DNA from: Litsea cubeba
Lineage: Eukaryota > Streptophyta > Magnoliopsida > Laurales > Lauraceae
Reading direction: 5' to 3'
Assembly: GCA_012931725.1 (NCBI GenBank)
Contig: CM022952.1
Coordinates: forward strand, 59,287,772 to 59,351,771
DNA: 64,000 bases
Shown here: positions 22,323 through 35,400 of the stretch, piece after piece
Layout: each line of letters begins with the position of its first letter
How positions within the stretch are numbered: the stretch's first letter is position 1
Notes under the pieces: generated by a model
Databases searched by the model: none
Seen by the model: only the letters and a program-made list of their open reading frames with translations
What the model was told of the DNA's origin: nothing
Made by a program: the position numbers and the translations under genes

Positions 22323-23476
22323 GTGGGATTGCAATTTCACTCAAAATACTTAATTTATATACTACTTTCGCCCCTTGTGAGATGGCAATTTCACTCTCCC
22401 TTTATAGAATTAACCCCTAAGATGGGAAACCTACTTACATCATTTTCATTAAGTTCATCATACGACTTCAACTTCGGAGATAGAATTATAATGGTAGAAT
22501 TTCAGTTAGCGAAACACCTCCTGCAGAACAAGGAGAACAGAACAGGTAAAAAAAAAGGAAAAGAAAACAAAAGATAATAGAAAGACACCCATTCACATAG
22601 AACTTGAAAATACCCACAAAAAAAAACAAACCACTTCTGAGACAGAGAAAACAGAAAACACAATACTTGTTCAGCCATCTCTGCCGTAACAAATATGAAA
22701 GCAGCTTCAACAACATTTACAAAGTTGATATAGGAGAACTAACAATTAGTTTTTCCCTATGTTGGGCTACTAGTTACTATTCTTGGGCATGCATGGTGCC
22801 AACACTCACAAGCTGAAACAACCCACAATGCAAACTCATTATTTTTTTGTCCAGTTACAGATTCACATTGAAATATACATGATATACTACCATTTTGGAT
22901 ATCCAATCGATCAAGTATACATCATATAGATAACCTATAATTCATTAAATCAGCTCAACATAAACTTATGACAAAAATTGAAATTTAAGCACATCACTTG
23001 GAGCTTGAATGGGTATCTAATATGCATAGTTTCTGAAATCAATCATATTAATGTTGTAATGCAAATATACTTATTTACTTGCCTCAATTTGGGGCTCTAA
23101 TTGTTGTCTCCAAGTTCCCAACCAAATCCCAGAGCTAAAAGCTTCTAAAACAAGAAGGAATGAAAAGAAACATGGAGATGGTAAGTAAGAAGATGAAGAT
23201 GATGAGTTTGATGGAAAAATGATGAAAATAATACAAACTTTGAATTGAATGAACTGAAGCAAGTAAGTAAAAGAAAGAGAGCTAGGGAGCTAAGTGTCAG
23301 CTGGGAGGAAGGACAAAAGTTCATAGAGTTAAGGAGAATGAAGAAAAACAAAGAAGCTTAAATTTATTTTCCATAAATCAAAACCATTTGTTTATACACA
23401 TCATCTCCATCATCACAATTCAGCCCATTTATTTTCCATAAGTCAAAACCATTTGACAATTAAATCTAATGGAAGA

Positions 23477-24420
23477 AGCTTACCAAACAGTGAAGCTTGA
23501 AATTAGGGACGATGAAGATCGTGGGGCCCACTTGATTGATGGCCCACTGGAATAGTGGTGGGATGGTGCTCGGTGGTCCACTGGGCAAAGAGGGGGAGGA
23601 ATGAAATCAGAAGAAAGAGAGAAACGAAAATCAGATGGGAGATGAGATGAATGAGTGGAGAAGGGAGAGGGAAATGAGAGAGGGGGCTGCTGAGAGCGTG
23701 GAATGAGAAAGGGGAAAGGGAGATAAGGGAGAAGGATAAGGAAAAAAGAAACAAGAGGAGGAAAAGGCGGCTGCACAGGGCAGAGGAAAGGAGAGGAACC
23801 GGGGAGGAGGAAGAGAGAGAGAACCAAGGGAGAGAGGGGGTGGTGTGCAGGTGGACGCAGGGCAGAATAGAGGAAACAGGGGAGATGGAGAGGAAAATGG
23901 GAGGAAGAAGAGAAGAGAGGGGAGAGAAAGAGAGAACTGAGGGAGAGAGGGAGTGGTGTGCATGTGCGCAGGCGAGGAGAGACAGGGGAGGAAGAAGAAC
24001 AGCGGAAGGGAGGGAGGAGAGCAGACAGAGAGGAAACAGAGAGATGGGGAACTAGGGAGAGAGAGAAAGAGAAGAAAAGGATAGGTGAGGGGGAATGGTC
24101 CGCGGTGTGTGCGGGAGAGCAGGCAGAGGGAGGGGTGTACCTGGTGCACGGGAGGCATCCGGCGTTATGAGGAGGAAGATGAAGGCACTGCTGGCGTTCC
24201 AGGGGCTCCTTTGCGCGCTTGCAGTGCTGGCGATGAGAGGGTCGTGCACCTGGGAGAGGTCTCGAGAGGGAGGGGAGATAGAAAGGGATGAGCGGAGATG
24301 GGTTCTGGAGATGAGATCGAGGACGACGATGGAGATGAGAAGGAGAGGAGGGAAAGAAAGAAATGAGTGAGGGATAAGAGGGAAAAGGGGAGGGCAGCGC
24401 GCGGGAGGGAAAAAATTGTG
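23477..24420 (-). other. Long polypyrimidine tract (minus strand), probable leader of CACTA C
   Basis: Almost 1 kb of AGGAGAGAGG-type sequence, that is CTCTCTCCCTC on the minus strand. A longer unit around CACACCACC(C/T)CCTCTCTCCC is repeated at about 23835-23860 and 23940-23965. Long open frames rich in Ser, Pro, Leu and Phe are composition artefacts. Read on the minus strand it follows CACTA terminal repeats, the same order as at 39330-40060 (+). Confidence 0.55.
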
Positions 24421-24477
24421 GAAGGAAAAAGAAAAACTGGGGGGCTGTAGCGCGCCAAGTCCGGTGTATTTTGCGCG

Positions 24478-24691
24478 AAAAAATTTAGTGACAACATTCG
24501 GTGATGACCCAAAAACACCACGTCACTGAAAAGTCCAATTTTGTGACAATATACTTTCTTGTCACTAGTGAGACATGACGACTATTTATATGTGACAATA
24601 AAAATTTCTTTTCACTAATCAGTTACTTTCAGTGACAATATATACCTCCCTCACTGAATAGTTCTCATTGAATCCGCATTTTCTTGTAGTG
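24478..24691. repeat. Terminal and subterminal repeats of CACTA element C
   Basis: Repeated GTGACAATA or TAGTGACAA motifs in both orientations (about 24487, 24541, 24592 and 24632) lead to ...CATTTTCTTGTAGTG at 24691, complement CACTACAAGAAAATG. The sequence after 24691 is a different CACTA element, so C inserted into it. The other end of C was not found. Confidence 0.8.
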
Positions 24692-25136
24692 CAAGCACAA
24701 GATAAACATCGACGACCATGTTACAAGCATTGATTCACTAGTCGTTGGTGTACTGATGATCCATTTGTCCTACCAAGTCAGGTGACACAAGTCTTCTACG
24801 TCAATGACACCAGCAGAGGAAAAAATTGGAGAGTCGTAGAACGGGTCAAGCCTCGGGGCGTATGGGTTTGTACCTGCTAGGCGGGATGATGACGACGATG
24901 ATGATGTGCCTAATGATGCATTTCAGCAGGACGAAACGACATTTGTTATCCTAGTCCTCGTCAATGGTACTAGTGTCCAATACTCTAGGGATGATATAGA
25001 TCTTGAGATCGTTCTCAGTGATGAGTCAGCAGACAAGGATGGCCAAGACGAGGATAAAACACTGGCGGAGTGCGAAGATGAAGAAGAAAATGATGTTCAT
25101 AGTGAGGAAGATGATGACATTGATTATGACATGTAG
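24692..25136 (+). pseudogene. CACTA element B: DUF4216 end of a TNP2-type transposase
   Basis: A C-terminal transposase remnant, cut on its left by the terminus of CACTA C. Recognisable blocks are DDPFVLPSQVTQVFYVND and NWRVVERVKPRGVW at about 24745-24870, which match the same region of CACTA A (QQVFYVQD, NWRVV). An in-frame TAG follows at about 24880. A second frame, from about 24906 to the TAG at 25134-25136, encodes the acidic tail (EDEEENDVHSEEDDD). This is a broken copy of an element related to, but distinct from, A. Confidence 0.8.
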
Positions 25137-25302
25137 TGCTTGTTTAGGTTTTGCACATGTAACGATTAAGTAAATTAATAAACATCTTGTCTTACATAAT
25201 GACATTGTCTTCAATTTCATTTTTCTCTGATTTTTTCATATATGGATTAAAAATTTTACATTTCACATTTTAATCCTATTTATATATATCATAGCTGCAA
25301 AA

Positions 25303-27290
25303 GATGCCAAACAGAGGGAAAAAATGGGTCAAACCAGGAGAGTTGTCCCGTCAAGTGCAAGCATCCAATTATTTATTAAAGAGAAAAAATACAATTAAGC
25401 AGAATGCAGAAAAACTTGCATCTCTAGGGCTCCAGCGGACCGCACGTTGCTATATTTGGTTCGGCTAAAGGAAACAAACGAGAAGGGAAGAAGAAAGTCA
25501 TTGGAAATGATAAGGATGAGAACCACATTCCCCCAAAAGATGATGATGTAGATGATGAGACATCTTGGTCTCAATCGGATGAGGTAATCGTTATGTGAAT
25601 GTCCATGACATGTACTTTAAAAGTGTTATTTTTGATGTTGACACTCATGCTAAAATGATTTCCATTTCCATATTGCATGTTAGATGCTGACATTCACTTT
25701 ACTAATACTATTGATTTTTGCTATTAATTATTTATTTTCCTTGTCACTTTGCTTTAATCCAGATTGCAGATATGCCTCGGGATAGTATGGGCGAAACGTG
25801 GTCGGACTATCGTAGCTGCACTCAGTTTAGCTGGTGTAGAGAGCACACATGAGGCCCTATCGACCACATCGTCCTCACCGACTCAGCCTCCGACCACACA
25901 GCCCTCACAGACTCAGCTCCGACCACCACAGCCTTTACCGACCCAGCCTCAGCCGTCCCAGCTACCGCCAAGTCCTCATACAATGGGTAGCATCGTAGGT
26001 GAGAAATATTATGACCTTTTAAAATCCTGAATTCACTTCAATTTAATGATTTGTCTTCACTAACTCATTTAGCATTGTCATCTTAACAACGTCAGCCCCA
26101 CCCTCTTCGCAACCGAACCATGTAAGGGGTATTACGCGAGGGAAGAATGCGACGACGCTTAGGAGACAGCTGGGTCATAACATCCCAGTTCAGATCCCCA
26201 TCTCTAGTCATGGACCAGAAGGGGAGCATGCCCCATTACTGGTTAACCATCTTGGGTTAGCCATTAGAGAGGTTGCCCCAATAAGGCCCCATGGTTGGAA
26301 GAAGCTTGACAGTGGGATCAAGCTTGCCGTTATTGCTGCAGTTCAGGTAAACTGAAACAAGAAATATGTACCCCAAATTATTATAGTTGTGCTCCTCATT
26401 ACAATATTTGATTATATTTATTATTACTAATCTTTATATGGCTCTCCCCTAATTGCAGCAATTATTTGATATCGGGGACTACGAGGGTGATATGCAGATC
26501 AAGGCGGACATTGACCGCCAATGCGGAACTTTGTACAAGGGTTGGAAGTAGTAGCTGCACTGTCACTACCTCGAGTTGTTGGAGCAGGGGGTTCCCCGAC
26601 CCCAGGACCACCCGCACTTGGTTGTGATCCAGCGATTGGCAGCTTATGTTCTAACATTGTTGGGAATCACCAGCTTGGAAGGGAACTTCGGGATGTTATC
26701 TACAACAATTAATTATATTCCAACGTAATTCTATTAGTAATGATTTTATAAATGATTGCTATTGTATTAATGTTTTTGTATGTAGGCGACGTCTAAAAAG
26801 GCTCAGGAGAGTCAAGCCAAGTTGCCATACAATCACACTAGTGGCTCCAGGTCATTCACATCGAGGATGTCTATGATGGTACTAATATATTCATATGACA
26901 AAACTGCATTAAGTTATTAAATTATCAATATGTAGCTATGTTTATATCTAATACAAACCTATTTCAAATAACAGATGTCACAAAATGCCAGTCAGGCGCC
27001 GCTTATTACTCAGTTCTTCCGCGACACCCACTACAGACAAAAGAGTAATGAGTGGGTAAACGAGGTGGCTGAGCAGGAGACATGTACGTGTGAAAATAAA
27101 TAAATTAAAAATCGAATAATAATGCCACATAAGCATTCTAAATCCCTTATTGTTCTAAATGGCAGGATGCCTTAGTGCAGCGGATTGAAGAGCAGTCGCA
27201 GTCCTCTGTCACAACTCCGATGAGTGAGGAGCAGATTGCTGTTGATGTGCTTAGGAAGAGGTTTGGATACTAAAATGGATATGGAATATA
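25303..27290 (+). pseudogene. CACTA element B: second gene (Transposase_24-like), degraded
   Basis: Exon-like blocks in order: MPNRGKKWVKPGELS at 25303; a Pro/Gln/Thr-rich stretch at 25850-25990; RGITRGKNATTLRRQLGHN to GIKLAVIAAVQ (26117-26346); QLFDIGDYEGDMQIK (about 26458-26545); KLPYNHTSGSRSFTS (about 26818-26865); QFFRDTHYRQKSNEW (about 27010-27055); and a tail with RIEEQSQSS and LRKRFGY (27174-27271). The order matches the second gene of CACTA A. Stops and lost splice sites break it. A repeated EQDKR/AEQD stretch follows at 27380-27440. Confidence 0.75.
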
Positions 27291-28375
27291 TACGAGGTCC
27301 TCTTCATCCTCCACACAGTCTCGGGCGTCGCATTCTGAGGGTAATTGCCTTGCGGGAGCAAGTAGCTAAGTAGGCTGAGCAGGACAAGAGGGTGGCTGAG
27401 CAGGACAAGGAGGATGGCTGAGCAGGATAGGAAATATCGTGCACTTGAGGCCCTTGTTTAGAAGTTGGCATCTGTAGCAGGGATAGATATGACCGGCTTA
27501 TTGGGCATCACGAGGGGGACCACTTCTGCTGGTGATGGCACAGCTACTGGAGATCAATGATGCGACTCTGGGTGGTGGGGCGCTCACCTAGGCCCATAGG
27601 TAATAAAATAAATAAAAGTATCAATTTATGTTAATACTTTGTATATTTAATATATTGTGATAGTAAACTAAACATTCGGGTTTATGTTAATACTTCGTAT
27701 AGTTAATATATTTTATTTTTGGTAAATTTCCCTTTATAGAATACAGTTGTTTCAACTTTCTAGTGATCTCCCTATTGTGCTGTCTTATGAGCCGTATATT
27801 ACTAGGTTAATCACGTAAACATGTATTAGTTATGTTTCATTCCTTATATTTATAAAGAATCAAGATGTAAACAATTGGATCTTCATCTTGTTCACAATGT
27901 AGGTAATTGGGGTCGAAGCTTCAAGGTTGGTATAAAGGGACTGTGGATTACAAAGTCATATCTTGAAATGATTGTAGAAAACAAAGGTTATATCAATAAA
28001 CATTATTCCTATGATAACTTTCCTCTTCACTCCTATTTATTGCACATTGTGTATTTTATGTGTTGCTTTAGCTTCAGTCTTTTACAACCCTAGTGCACAA
28101 CACATTTGTTGTCCACAAGATGGTACAGCTTTTCAATTAGTTGGATTTCTTCCTTGTGAGACTCTTATTAGATGCTAAATACTTCTGAGTTCGTAAAAAA
28201 GTTTTCCCTTGCTCTTTTCTCATTTCCTTCATGTAATTATCACATTTAACTTCATAACTGTCTTAAAAGTGGTGTTCTTCAAAAGAACATGTAGGGGAGA
28301 CTTTACTGTTTACTCCTTGATCTCATATATTATGGATATGGGACTTATTCTAAATATTGGTGCAACTAACTACAG
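27291..28375. other. 3' remains of CACTA B and unassigned sequence
   Basis: A short AT-rich duplication (TTATGTTAATACTT..GTATA) occurs at about 27627 and 27681. No CACTA terminus was found after the second gene. From about 27.8 kb onward no feature is recognisable until the eIF3b-like exon at 28376. Confidence 0.4.
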
Positions 28376-30042
28376 GTAATTAAACTTATTGATTTCTCTC
28401 CCCGGGGAAAAGTACTTGGTTACTTACAGTAGTCATGACCCTAGCAACCATCATGACACACATGTAAACAACCATTCTCCTAAATGCTTAGTTTTTTATT
28501 ATTCACTTGGAAAATTGTTGTTCATAAGAGTATTTTGATTTCAGAGGGTTGTGCTCACATTTTTGATGTGAGATCTGGAAAAGTTATGACGGACCTTCGA
28601 GGGGAATGCGGATGAATTTTGACATCTTTATTTTTTATTTTTTTTAAACGGGATTTTGACTTCTTTATATTTTATTTATTTTGAAATGGGATGTTGACTT
28701 CTTTAGTATGTGTGCTACTATTGTGTTTGACTTCAATGGGGGCCATATTGGTCCAATTTAAACTGGTTTGCTTGGAAATGGTCCAGTTCAGGTCATATGC
28801 ATGGGTTGGGTCTGGGCTCAAGTTAAATTGCAGCTGAACAGGTTGCATTCAGAGTTTGGTATTTTTGGCTTTTCTATTGAGGCCCAAAATTTTATCCTAT
28901 TATCAATGTAACTCACAGGTTGGTTATAAAAAAATAAATATTGTTACTCACATATTTGGTTTATGGAGGCCCAGCCAAAGGCCAACCTGTTGATGACTTT
29001 CCATATTATGCATATCTTTTGTTTGGTTATACACCATTGGTCTAGGTGATAGCTTAAGAAAGATCTTATCTTGTCTATTGAAAGTGGATTAGTCGTATTC
29101 TGCAAGTGCTTAGGCGGAAAAAGATGATAAATATTTTGCTTGGATTGGGAAGAACATAATATCTGTTTTGTAGGGGTTAGTTTAGTTTCTTGTAAAGTTG
29201 GATTCTCACATGATCTTACTGTATCTTACTGTGTGCAGCAGTAGAATTTTTGTGGTATATTCGTACAGGTTGTAGGAACATTCTTATTGCCCCAGGCCAG
29301 CCTGCTGCATGCCCAAATTCGTCCACGGGCCAGGGAATAAAATCATGTGAGCCATAACCCATCGGGAAGGCCAATGTTTTAAAACTTAAAGTCCTAACTG
29401 GGCTCAATATCCAACCAAGTTGGTCGGACTCAGTTCAACTTGTAGACTCAGCTAGTTGTAGAAAGCAAAATGGAGATGTAGCTACTCTTATCTTTATTTT
29501 ATTCCATGACAAACAAATAGACCCTAAATTATGAATGTGATAATTGATAACTAGAATTTGGCTACAGATATAATGGGAGTTGCAGGTTTTGAGTCTTGAG
29601 TCAATTGTGTGAGTACTAGAACTATAAAAAATGAAGCACGACTCCGTGTTCATCAAAACTCCCATGCCGTTTCTTTGAGGTTTGAAAAATTCACACTAGA
29701 TTCCTAAGGTTTGTTTCATGGGGTGAAGGTTGGTTAATTATTCTTGTGGAAAGGGAACATGTTGATTGTCCCTGGTAGATTTCCACCTATAGTCAATTAC
29801 TTAGCCCCTTCAATTAAAGATGGTTTTCTATTAGGAATTCTATAGGAATTAGGGAGTGTGACCACTGAATTTGCAATGGCAGCAGCATACTCTCGAGGAT
29901 GCTTTGTTCTAACGAGCTGTTTCTGCTTGCAGATACGTTTCAACCTCTGTTGCTTCAGTTCATGAGATGGAAAATGGATTCAACATATGGTCTTTCAATG
30001 GCAAGCTACTCTATAGGATTCCCAGAGATCATTTCTATCAGG
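28376..30042 (+). pseudogene. eIF3b (translation initiation factor 3 subunit B) gene fragment
   Basis: Three exon remnants in the correct order match, from memory, plant eIF3b, a WD40-type scaffold of the eIF3 complex. 28376-28455 reads as KLIDFSP, then after a one-base insertion GEKYLVTYSSHDPSN. 28545-28625 reads RVVL, FDVRSGKVM and, after another one-base change, ADEF. 29941-30042 reads YVSTSVASVHEMENGFNIWS and GKLLYRIPRDHFYQ, flanked by good AG and GT borders. Many middle exons are missing, so this is captured or decayed genomic DNA with introns, not a processed copy. Between 28626 and 29940 no further exon is visible. Confidence 0.75.
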
Positions 30043-30353
30043 TATATTTAACCGACACCCTCTTCTGTAAAGATGTCATATGGTTTGAAGGTGCTCATTT
30101 CTAAAAGTCAAGCCTCATGTGTTTTTTTTTTCTTTAAATATGGACATGAGATTTGTAATATTAGGTTGTTTCTAATTTAATTTTAGTGTTTTGGGGCACA
30201 TTCTCGTAGTTTATGGTCATTTTTAGGGGCCTAAATGGAGTTGAAACTCATTTAACATGCCTAGAATTTGTGATTCTGATATGAGTTGGGGAAGGAAAAT
30301 ACAGAGGGTAAATAGGACTAAATGTATGATAATTTTTATTTCAACTACAACTG

Positions 30354-30878
30354 GTTCGCAAATAGGAGTCCCGGTTAGAGAATTACGAGCGAAACATGGG
30401 GTTTTTCAACACTCTAGCTCGAAAACGGCCCGCAGGGGGTCCGGAATGGGAATCGGGCCGCTGGAAAATTGGGAAACCAGCACGAGCACTTCGTTCGAGG
30501 ATATAGTAACTTGTAGGAACTGACGATTTGCAATTAGGACTCCCGTTAGAGAATTATGAGGGACACATGGGATTTTCAAACAATTTAGGCTCAAAAACGG
30601 CCCGCCGGGGGTCCGAAACGGGAATCGGCCCGCCGGAAAAAAAGGGAAACCGGCACGAGCACTTCGCTGAGGGTTGAGTAACTTGTGGGAATTGATGGTT
30701 CGCAATTAGGACTCCCGGTTAGAGAATTACGAGCGAAAATAGGATTTTCCTACACTTAAGGCTCGAAAACGGCCCGCCGGGGGTCCAGAAACAGGAATCG
30801 GCCGCCGGAAAATTGGAAAAACCGCACGAGCACTTCGCTCGAGGGTAGAGTAACTTGTAGGAACTGACGGTTTGCAAT
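30354..30878 (+). repeat. 171-bp satellite, first block (three monomers)
   Basis: Monomers start near 30354, 30524 and 30699 (GGTTCGCAA or GATTTGCAA, then TAGGACTCCCGGTTAGAG), and the block breaks at about 30878 within the next. They match the main array at 32452-37127 in sequence, length and orientation. The block is separated from it by 1.6 kb of other DNA. Confidence 0.9.
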
Positions 30879-32451
30879 TTTGGGCAAGGTTGGTGATTAA
30901 TGAAGGTCTAGCTGTTATATTGGCACCCATTAAACTTGTTTTTATTGGCTGATATGCAAGATACATTTAAGGTTGCGGTCTATGAACAGGGAAAGAAAAA
31001 CAAATAGCTGGAGAAAAAAGTTCAAAAAGCAATTACTGCTACTAGGGGAAATGGTGAATTAGTTTGTTTAGTTTGTTATGTTGCCTATTTATGATGGGAT
31101 ATGATGAGGACATGGCATAGTTGAAAAGCTTATAATTTGTAGATATGGCATTGTTGAATTAGTTTGTTTAGTTTTCTTTTTCTTTCTTTTAGATATGGCA
31201 ATGTGAATTATGTAGATGAGAGACATCGACATAGATATGAGGTTCGTGTCATTTCAACATGGTTTATAATTTTCATTCCTACTTTCTCATGTGTTACCCT
31301 CATTCAGATTTGAGCCTTGATAGGGTTACTTGTGCAAAGACTGATAGAGTTGTCTTTGACTCTATAGGAACATTTGTGGCATGTGTGAAATCAAGTCTAT
31401 TCAGCAGCAGGCCCCTCATGAACATCACGTAGCATAAAAACTCTGCCATTTCGTTCATCATGTGTAGAACATTGAACATGAGCTAGTCCAAGAATAAGTC
31501 TATTCAGCAACAGGCCCCTAATGACCATTTTCATAAGTCTTTTGTTCAAAATCCTTAGCCAACCAATCTAACTTAAAAATGTTCAGGTGACTTATCAAAT
31601 GACTACAGTACCCGTATGAAACCAAATGTAATTTTTTAAGCTTAGCTTTATCTATTTCAGTCATGGATGCTTCCTCAAAGCTTTCATCTTCTTCCATACA
31701 TTGTGGCAAAAACATAAAAACTATAGATCTAAAAGTAATTATCATTTGAAACTACTTACTTAACCAGGATGAGAATGAAGAACTATTTTCCGCAGTAGTG
31801 TTCAATTTTACAGCAGCTGCTTTCATCATTTTCCTTCCTGTTTGTCTGTATCTTGGAATCAATTCCTTTTATTTTAGTTATACCCTCTAATGTTCTGTTG
31901 AACACTCTTGGCAGTTAATGGGGTGCATGCATAGTCTTAATGCTGTGTTTCTTCTCCTGGATACTGCTCTCAATAACATGGTAAGTAACACTACTCCTAT
32001 TATACATACTAGAGGAATTAATACCAAGCCATAGTTTGAAAACTTGTTTTGAGTTCTGACTTTCCCTAACTTGGGCTAATTCAACGCAACTAGGTAGGTT
32101 ACAGAGTGGAGCAACTAGAATGAACCCAACAGACTACTCAGCCTAACTTGCCTAAGTTACTCGACTCATTGACCTTCTGAATTGCTCAAGTTTCAAAGTT
32201 CATCAACACTCCACCAAACCCAAGGTTATGAATAGCTATTTTGCTCTTATCAAGTGGAGGTCCATGGCCGGTGATCTGGACTTGAAATCATCAATCTAAT
32301 TTGCCTATGCTGGAAAAATCATACCCATAGAACAGCCAAGAGTGCTAGATCCTGGCCATGCAATACTTAGCATTACCATTTTGAATTTGAACCATTGGCT
32401 TCTTTTACTCAGTCTATAACAAGCCAGCTATGGCAGACCATTTTGAAGTGG
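30879..32451. other. Interruption of the satellite with gene debris
   Basis: A 1.6-kb AT-rich stretch between satellite blocks. It holds a membrane-protein exon (31915-31980) and two small dispersed duplications (GAATTAGTTTGTTTAGTTT at about 31059 and 31156; CTATTCAGCA(G/A)CAGGCCCC at about 31398 and 31500). The satellite breaks and resumes at different points of the monomer. Confidence 0.5.
31915..31980 (+). pseudogene. Single exon resembling a plant multi-pass membrane protein
   Basis: After TTGGCAG and before GTAAGT, a 22-codon exon reads LMGCMHSLNAVFLLLDTALN and two more residues. From memory this resembles a transmembrane helix of an uncharacterised plant membrane-protein family (LNAVFLLLDT followed by an FPWFR-type loop). 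No neighbouring exon could be found. The identification rests on one short exon. Confidence 0.4.
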
Positions 32452-35400
32452 TCGAGGGTAGAGTAACTTGTAGGAACCGAAGGTTCGCAGATAGGACTCC
32501 CGGTTAGAGAATCAGAAGCGAAAACATAAGATTTTCAAACACTTAGGCTTGAAAATGGCCTGCCGGGGGCCCAGAATGGGAAACGGCCACCGGAAAAATT
32601 GGAAACCTGCACGAGCACTTCGCTCGAGGGTAGAGTAACTCATAGGAACTGACGGTTCACAAATAGCACTATCGGTTAGAGAATTATGAGCGAAACATGG
32701 GATTTTCCAACACTTGGGCTCGAAAACAGCCCGCCAGGGGCCCGGAACGGGAAACGATAGAGGGAAAAATCGGAAACCGGCACGGGCACCTCACTCGAGG
32801 GTAGAGTAACTCGTAGGAAAAGACCGTTCGCAGATAGGACTCCCGGTTAGAGAATTAGAAGAAAAAACATAGGATTTTCCAACACTTAGGCTCTTTAGCG
32901 GCCCGCCGGGGGCCAGGAACGTGAAACAGCCGCTAAAAAATCAAAAACTGGCACGGGAACTTCGCTCGAGGGTAGAGTAACTCATAGGAACTGATGGTTC
33001 GCAAATAGGACTCCCGGTTAGAGAATTACGTGCGAAACATGGGATTTTACAACACTTAGGCTCTAAAACGGCCCGTCGGGAGCCCGGAATGGAAAACGGC
33101 CGCCGGAAAAATCAGAGATCGGCACGAGCACTTCGCTCGAGGGTAGAGAAACTCGTAGGAACTGACGGTTCGCAGATAGGACTCCCTGTTAGAGAATTAG
33201 AAGAATAAACATAGGATTTTCCAACACTAAGGCTCGAAAACGACCTGCCGGGGGCCCAGAACGGGAAACGGCTGCGGGAAAAATTGGAAACCATCACGAG
33301 CACTTCGCTCGAGGGTAGAGTAACTCGTAGGAACTGACTGTTCGCAAGTAGGACTCCGGGTTAGAGAATTATGAGCGTAACATGGGATTTTCCAACACTT
33401 GGGCTCGAAAACAGCTCGCCGAGGGTCCGGAATGGGAAACGGCCGCGGGAAAAATTGGAAATCGGTACGAGCCCTTCGCTCGAAGGTAGAGTAACTCGTA
33501 TGAACTGACGGTTCGCAGATAGGACTTCCGGTTAGAGAATTAGAAGAAAAAACATAGGATTTTCCCAACACTTAGGCTCGAAAACGGTCCGCCGGTGGCC
33601 CGGAATGGGAAACGGCCGCGGGAAAAAATGGAAACATGCACGAGCACTTCGCTCGAGGGTAGAGTAACTTGTAGGAACTGACGGTTCGCAAATAGTACTC
33701 CCGGTTAGAGAATTACGTGCGAAACATGGGATTTTACAACACTAGGCGCTCGAAAACGGCCCGCCGGGGGCCCGGAACGGGAAACGGCCTCAGGAAAAAT
33801 CAGAAATTGAAACAAGCACTTCGCTCGAGGGTAGAGTAACTCGTAGGAACTTACGGTTCGCGGATAGGACTCCCGGTTAGAGAATTAGAAGAAAAAACAT
33901 AGGATTTTCCAACACTTAGGCTCTTTAACGGCCTGCCGAGGGCCCGGAACGTGAAACATCCACGGGAAAAATTGGGAACTAGCACGTGCACTTCGCTCGA
34001 GGGAAGAGTAACTCGTAGGAACTGACGGTTCGCAAATAGGACTCCCGGTTAGAGAATTACGAGCGAAACCTGGGATTTTCAAACACTTTGGCTCGAAGAC
34101 GGCCCGTCGGGGGCCCGTAATGGGAAACGGTTGCGGGAAAAATCAAAAACCGGCTCAAGCATTTCGCTCGGTGGTAGAGTAACTTGTAGGAACTGACGGT
34201 TCGCGAATAGGACTCCCAGTTAGAGAATTACGTGCAAAACATGGGATTTTACAACACTTAGGCTCGAAAACGGCCCACCGGGGGCCTGGAATCGGAAACT
34301 GCCGCAGGAAAAATCAGAAACTGGCACGAGCACTTCGCTCGATGGTAGAGTAACTTGTAGGATATGATGGTTTGCAAATAGGACTCCCGGTTAGAGAATT
34401 ACGGCAAAAAAATGGGATTTCCCAACACTTAGGCTCGCAAACGGTCCGCCGGGGGCCCTGAACGGGAAACGGCCGCTGGAAAAATCAAAAACCGGCACGA
34501 GCAGTTCTCTCGTGGGTAGTGTAACTTGTAGGAACTGACGGTTCGCAAATAGGACTCCAGGTTAGAGAATTACGTGCAAAACATGGGATTTTACAACACC
34601 TAGGCTCGAAAATGGCCCGCCGGGGGCCCGAAATGGGAAATGACTGCGGAAAAAACCAGAAATCGTCAAGAGCACTTCGCTCGAGGGTAGAGTAACTCGT
34701 AGGAACTGATGGTTTGCAGATAGGACTCCTGGTTAGAGAATTAGAAGAAAAAAACTTAGGATTTTCCAACACTTAGGCTCGAAAACGGTCCGCTAGGGGC
34801 CCGGAAAGGTAAACGGCTGCGGGAAAAGTCGAAACCAGTACGAGCACTTTGCACGGGGGTAGAGTAACTTGTAGGAACTGACGGTTTGCAAATAGGACTC
34901 CCGGTTAGAGAATTACGTACGAAATATGGGATTTTACAACACTTAGGCTCGAAAACGGCACGCCGGGGACCCGGAATGAAAAACGGCCGCGGGAAAAATC
35001 AGAAATCGACAAGAACACTTCGCTCGATGGTATAGTAACTCGTAGGAACTCACGGTTCGCAGATAGGACTCCCGGTTAGAGAATTAGAAGAGAAAACATA
35101 GGATTTTCCAACACTTAGGCACTTAACAGGCCCGCCGGGGGCCCGGAATGGGAAACAACAGCGGTAAAAATCGAAAACTGCGACGAATACTTCGCTCGAG
35201 GGAAGAGTAACTCGTAGGAACTGATGGTTCGCAAATATGACTCCCGGTTAGAGAATTACGTGCGAAACATGGGATTTCAAACACTTAGGCTCGAAGACGG
35301 CCCGTTGGGGGCCCGGAACGGGAAACGGCTGCAGGAAAAATAAAAAACCGACACAAGCACTTTGCTTGATGGTAGAGTAACTTGTAGGAACTGACGGTTT

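Larger units (their letters stand above)
20622..23476. other. Unassigned AT-rich sequence
   Basis: No gene or transposon domain could be recognised on either strand. Two simple features stand out: a 35-bp perfect tandem duplication at 20717-20786, and a CCCTGCACC-rich minisatellite at 22240-22322. The stretch lies between the LTR of element 2 and a polypurine block that belongs to CACTA C, so part of it may be CACTA interior. Confidence 0.4.

Noticed and set aside
23480..24521. Long Ser/Pro/Leu-rich and Arg/Glu/Gly-rich open frames on both strands
   Set aside because: They follow from the GA/CT composition. No domain, no splice signals and no codon pattern are seen.
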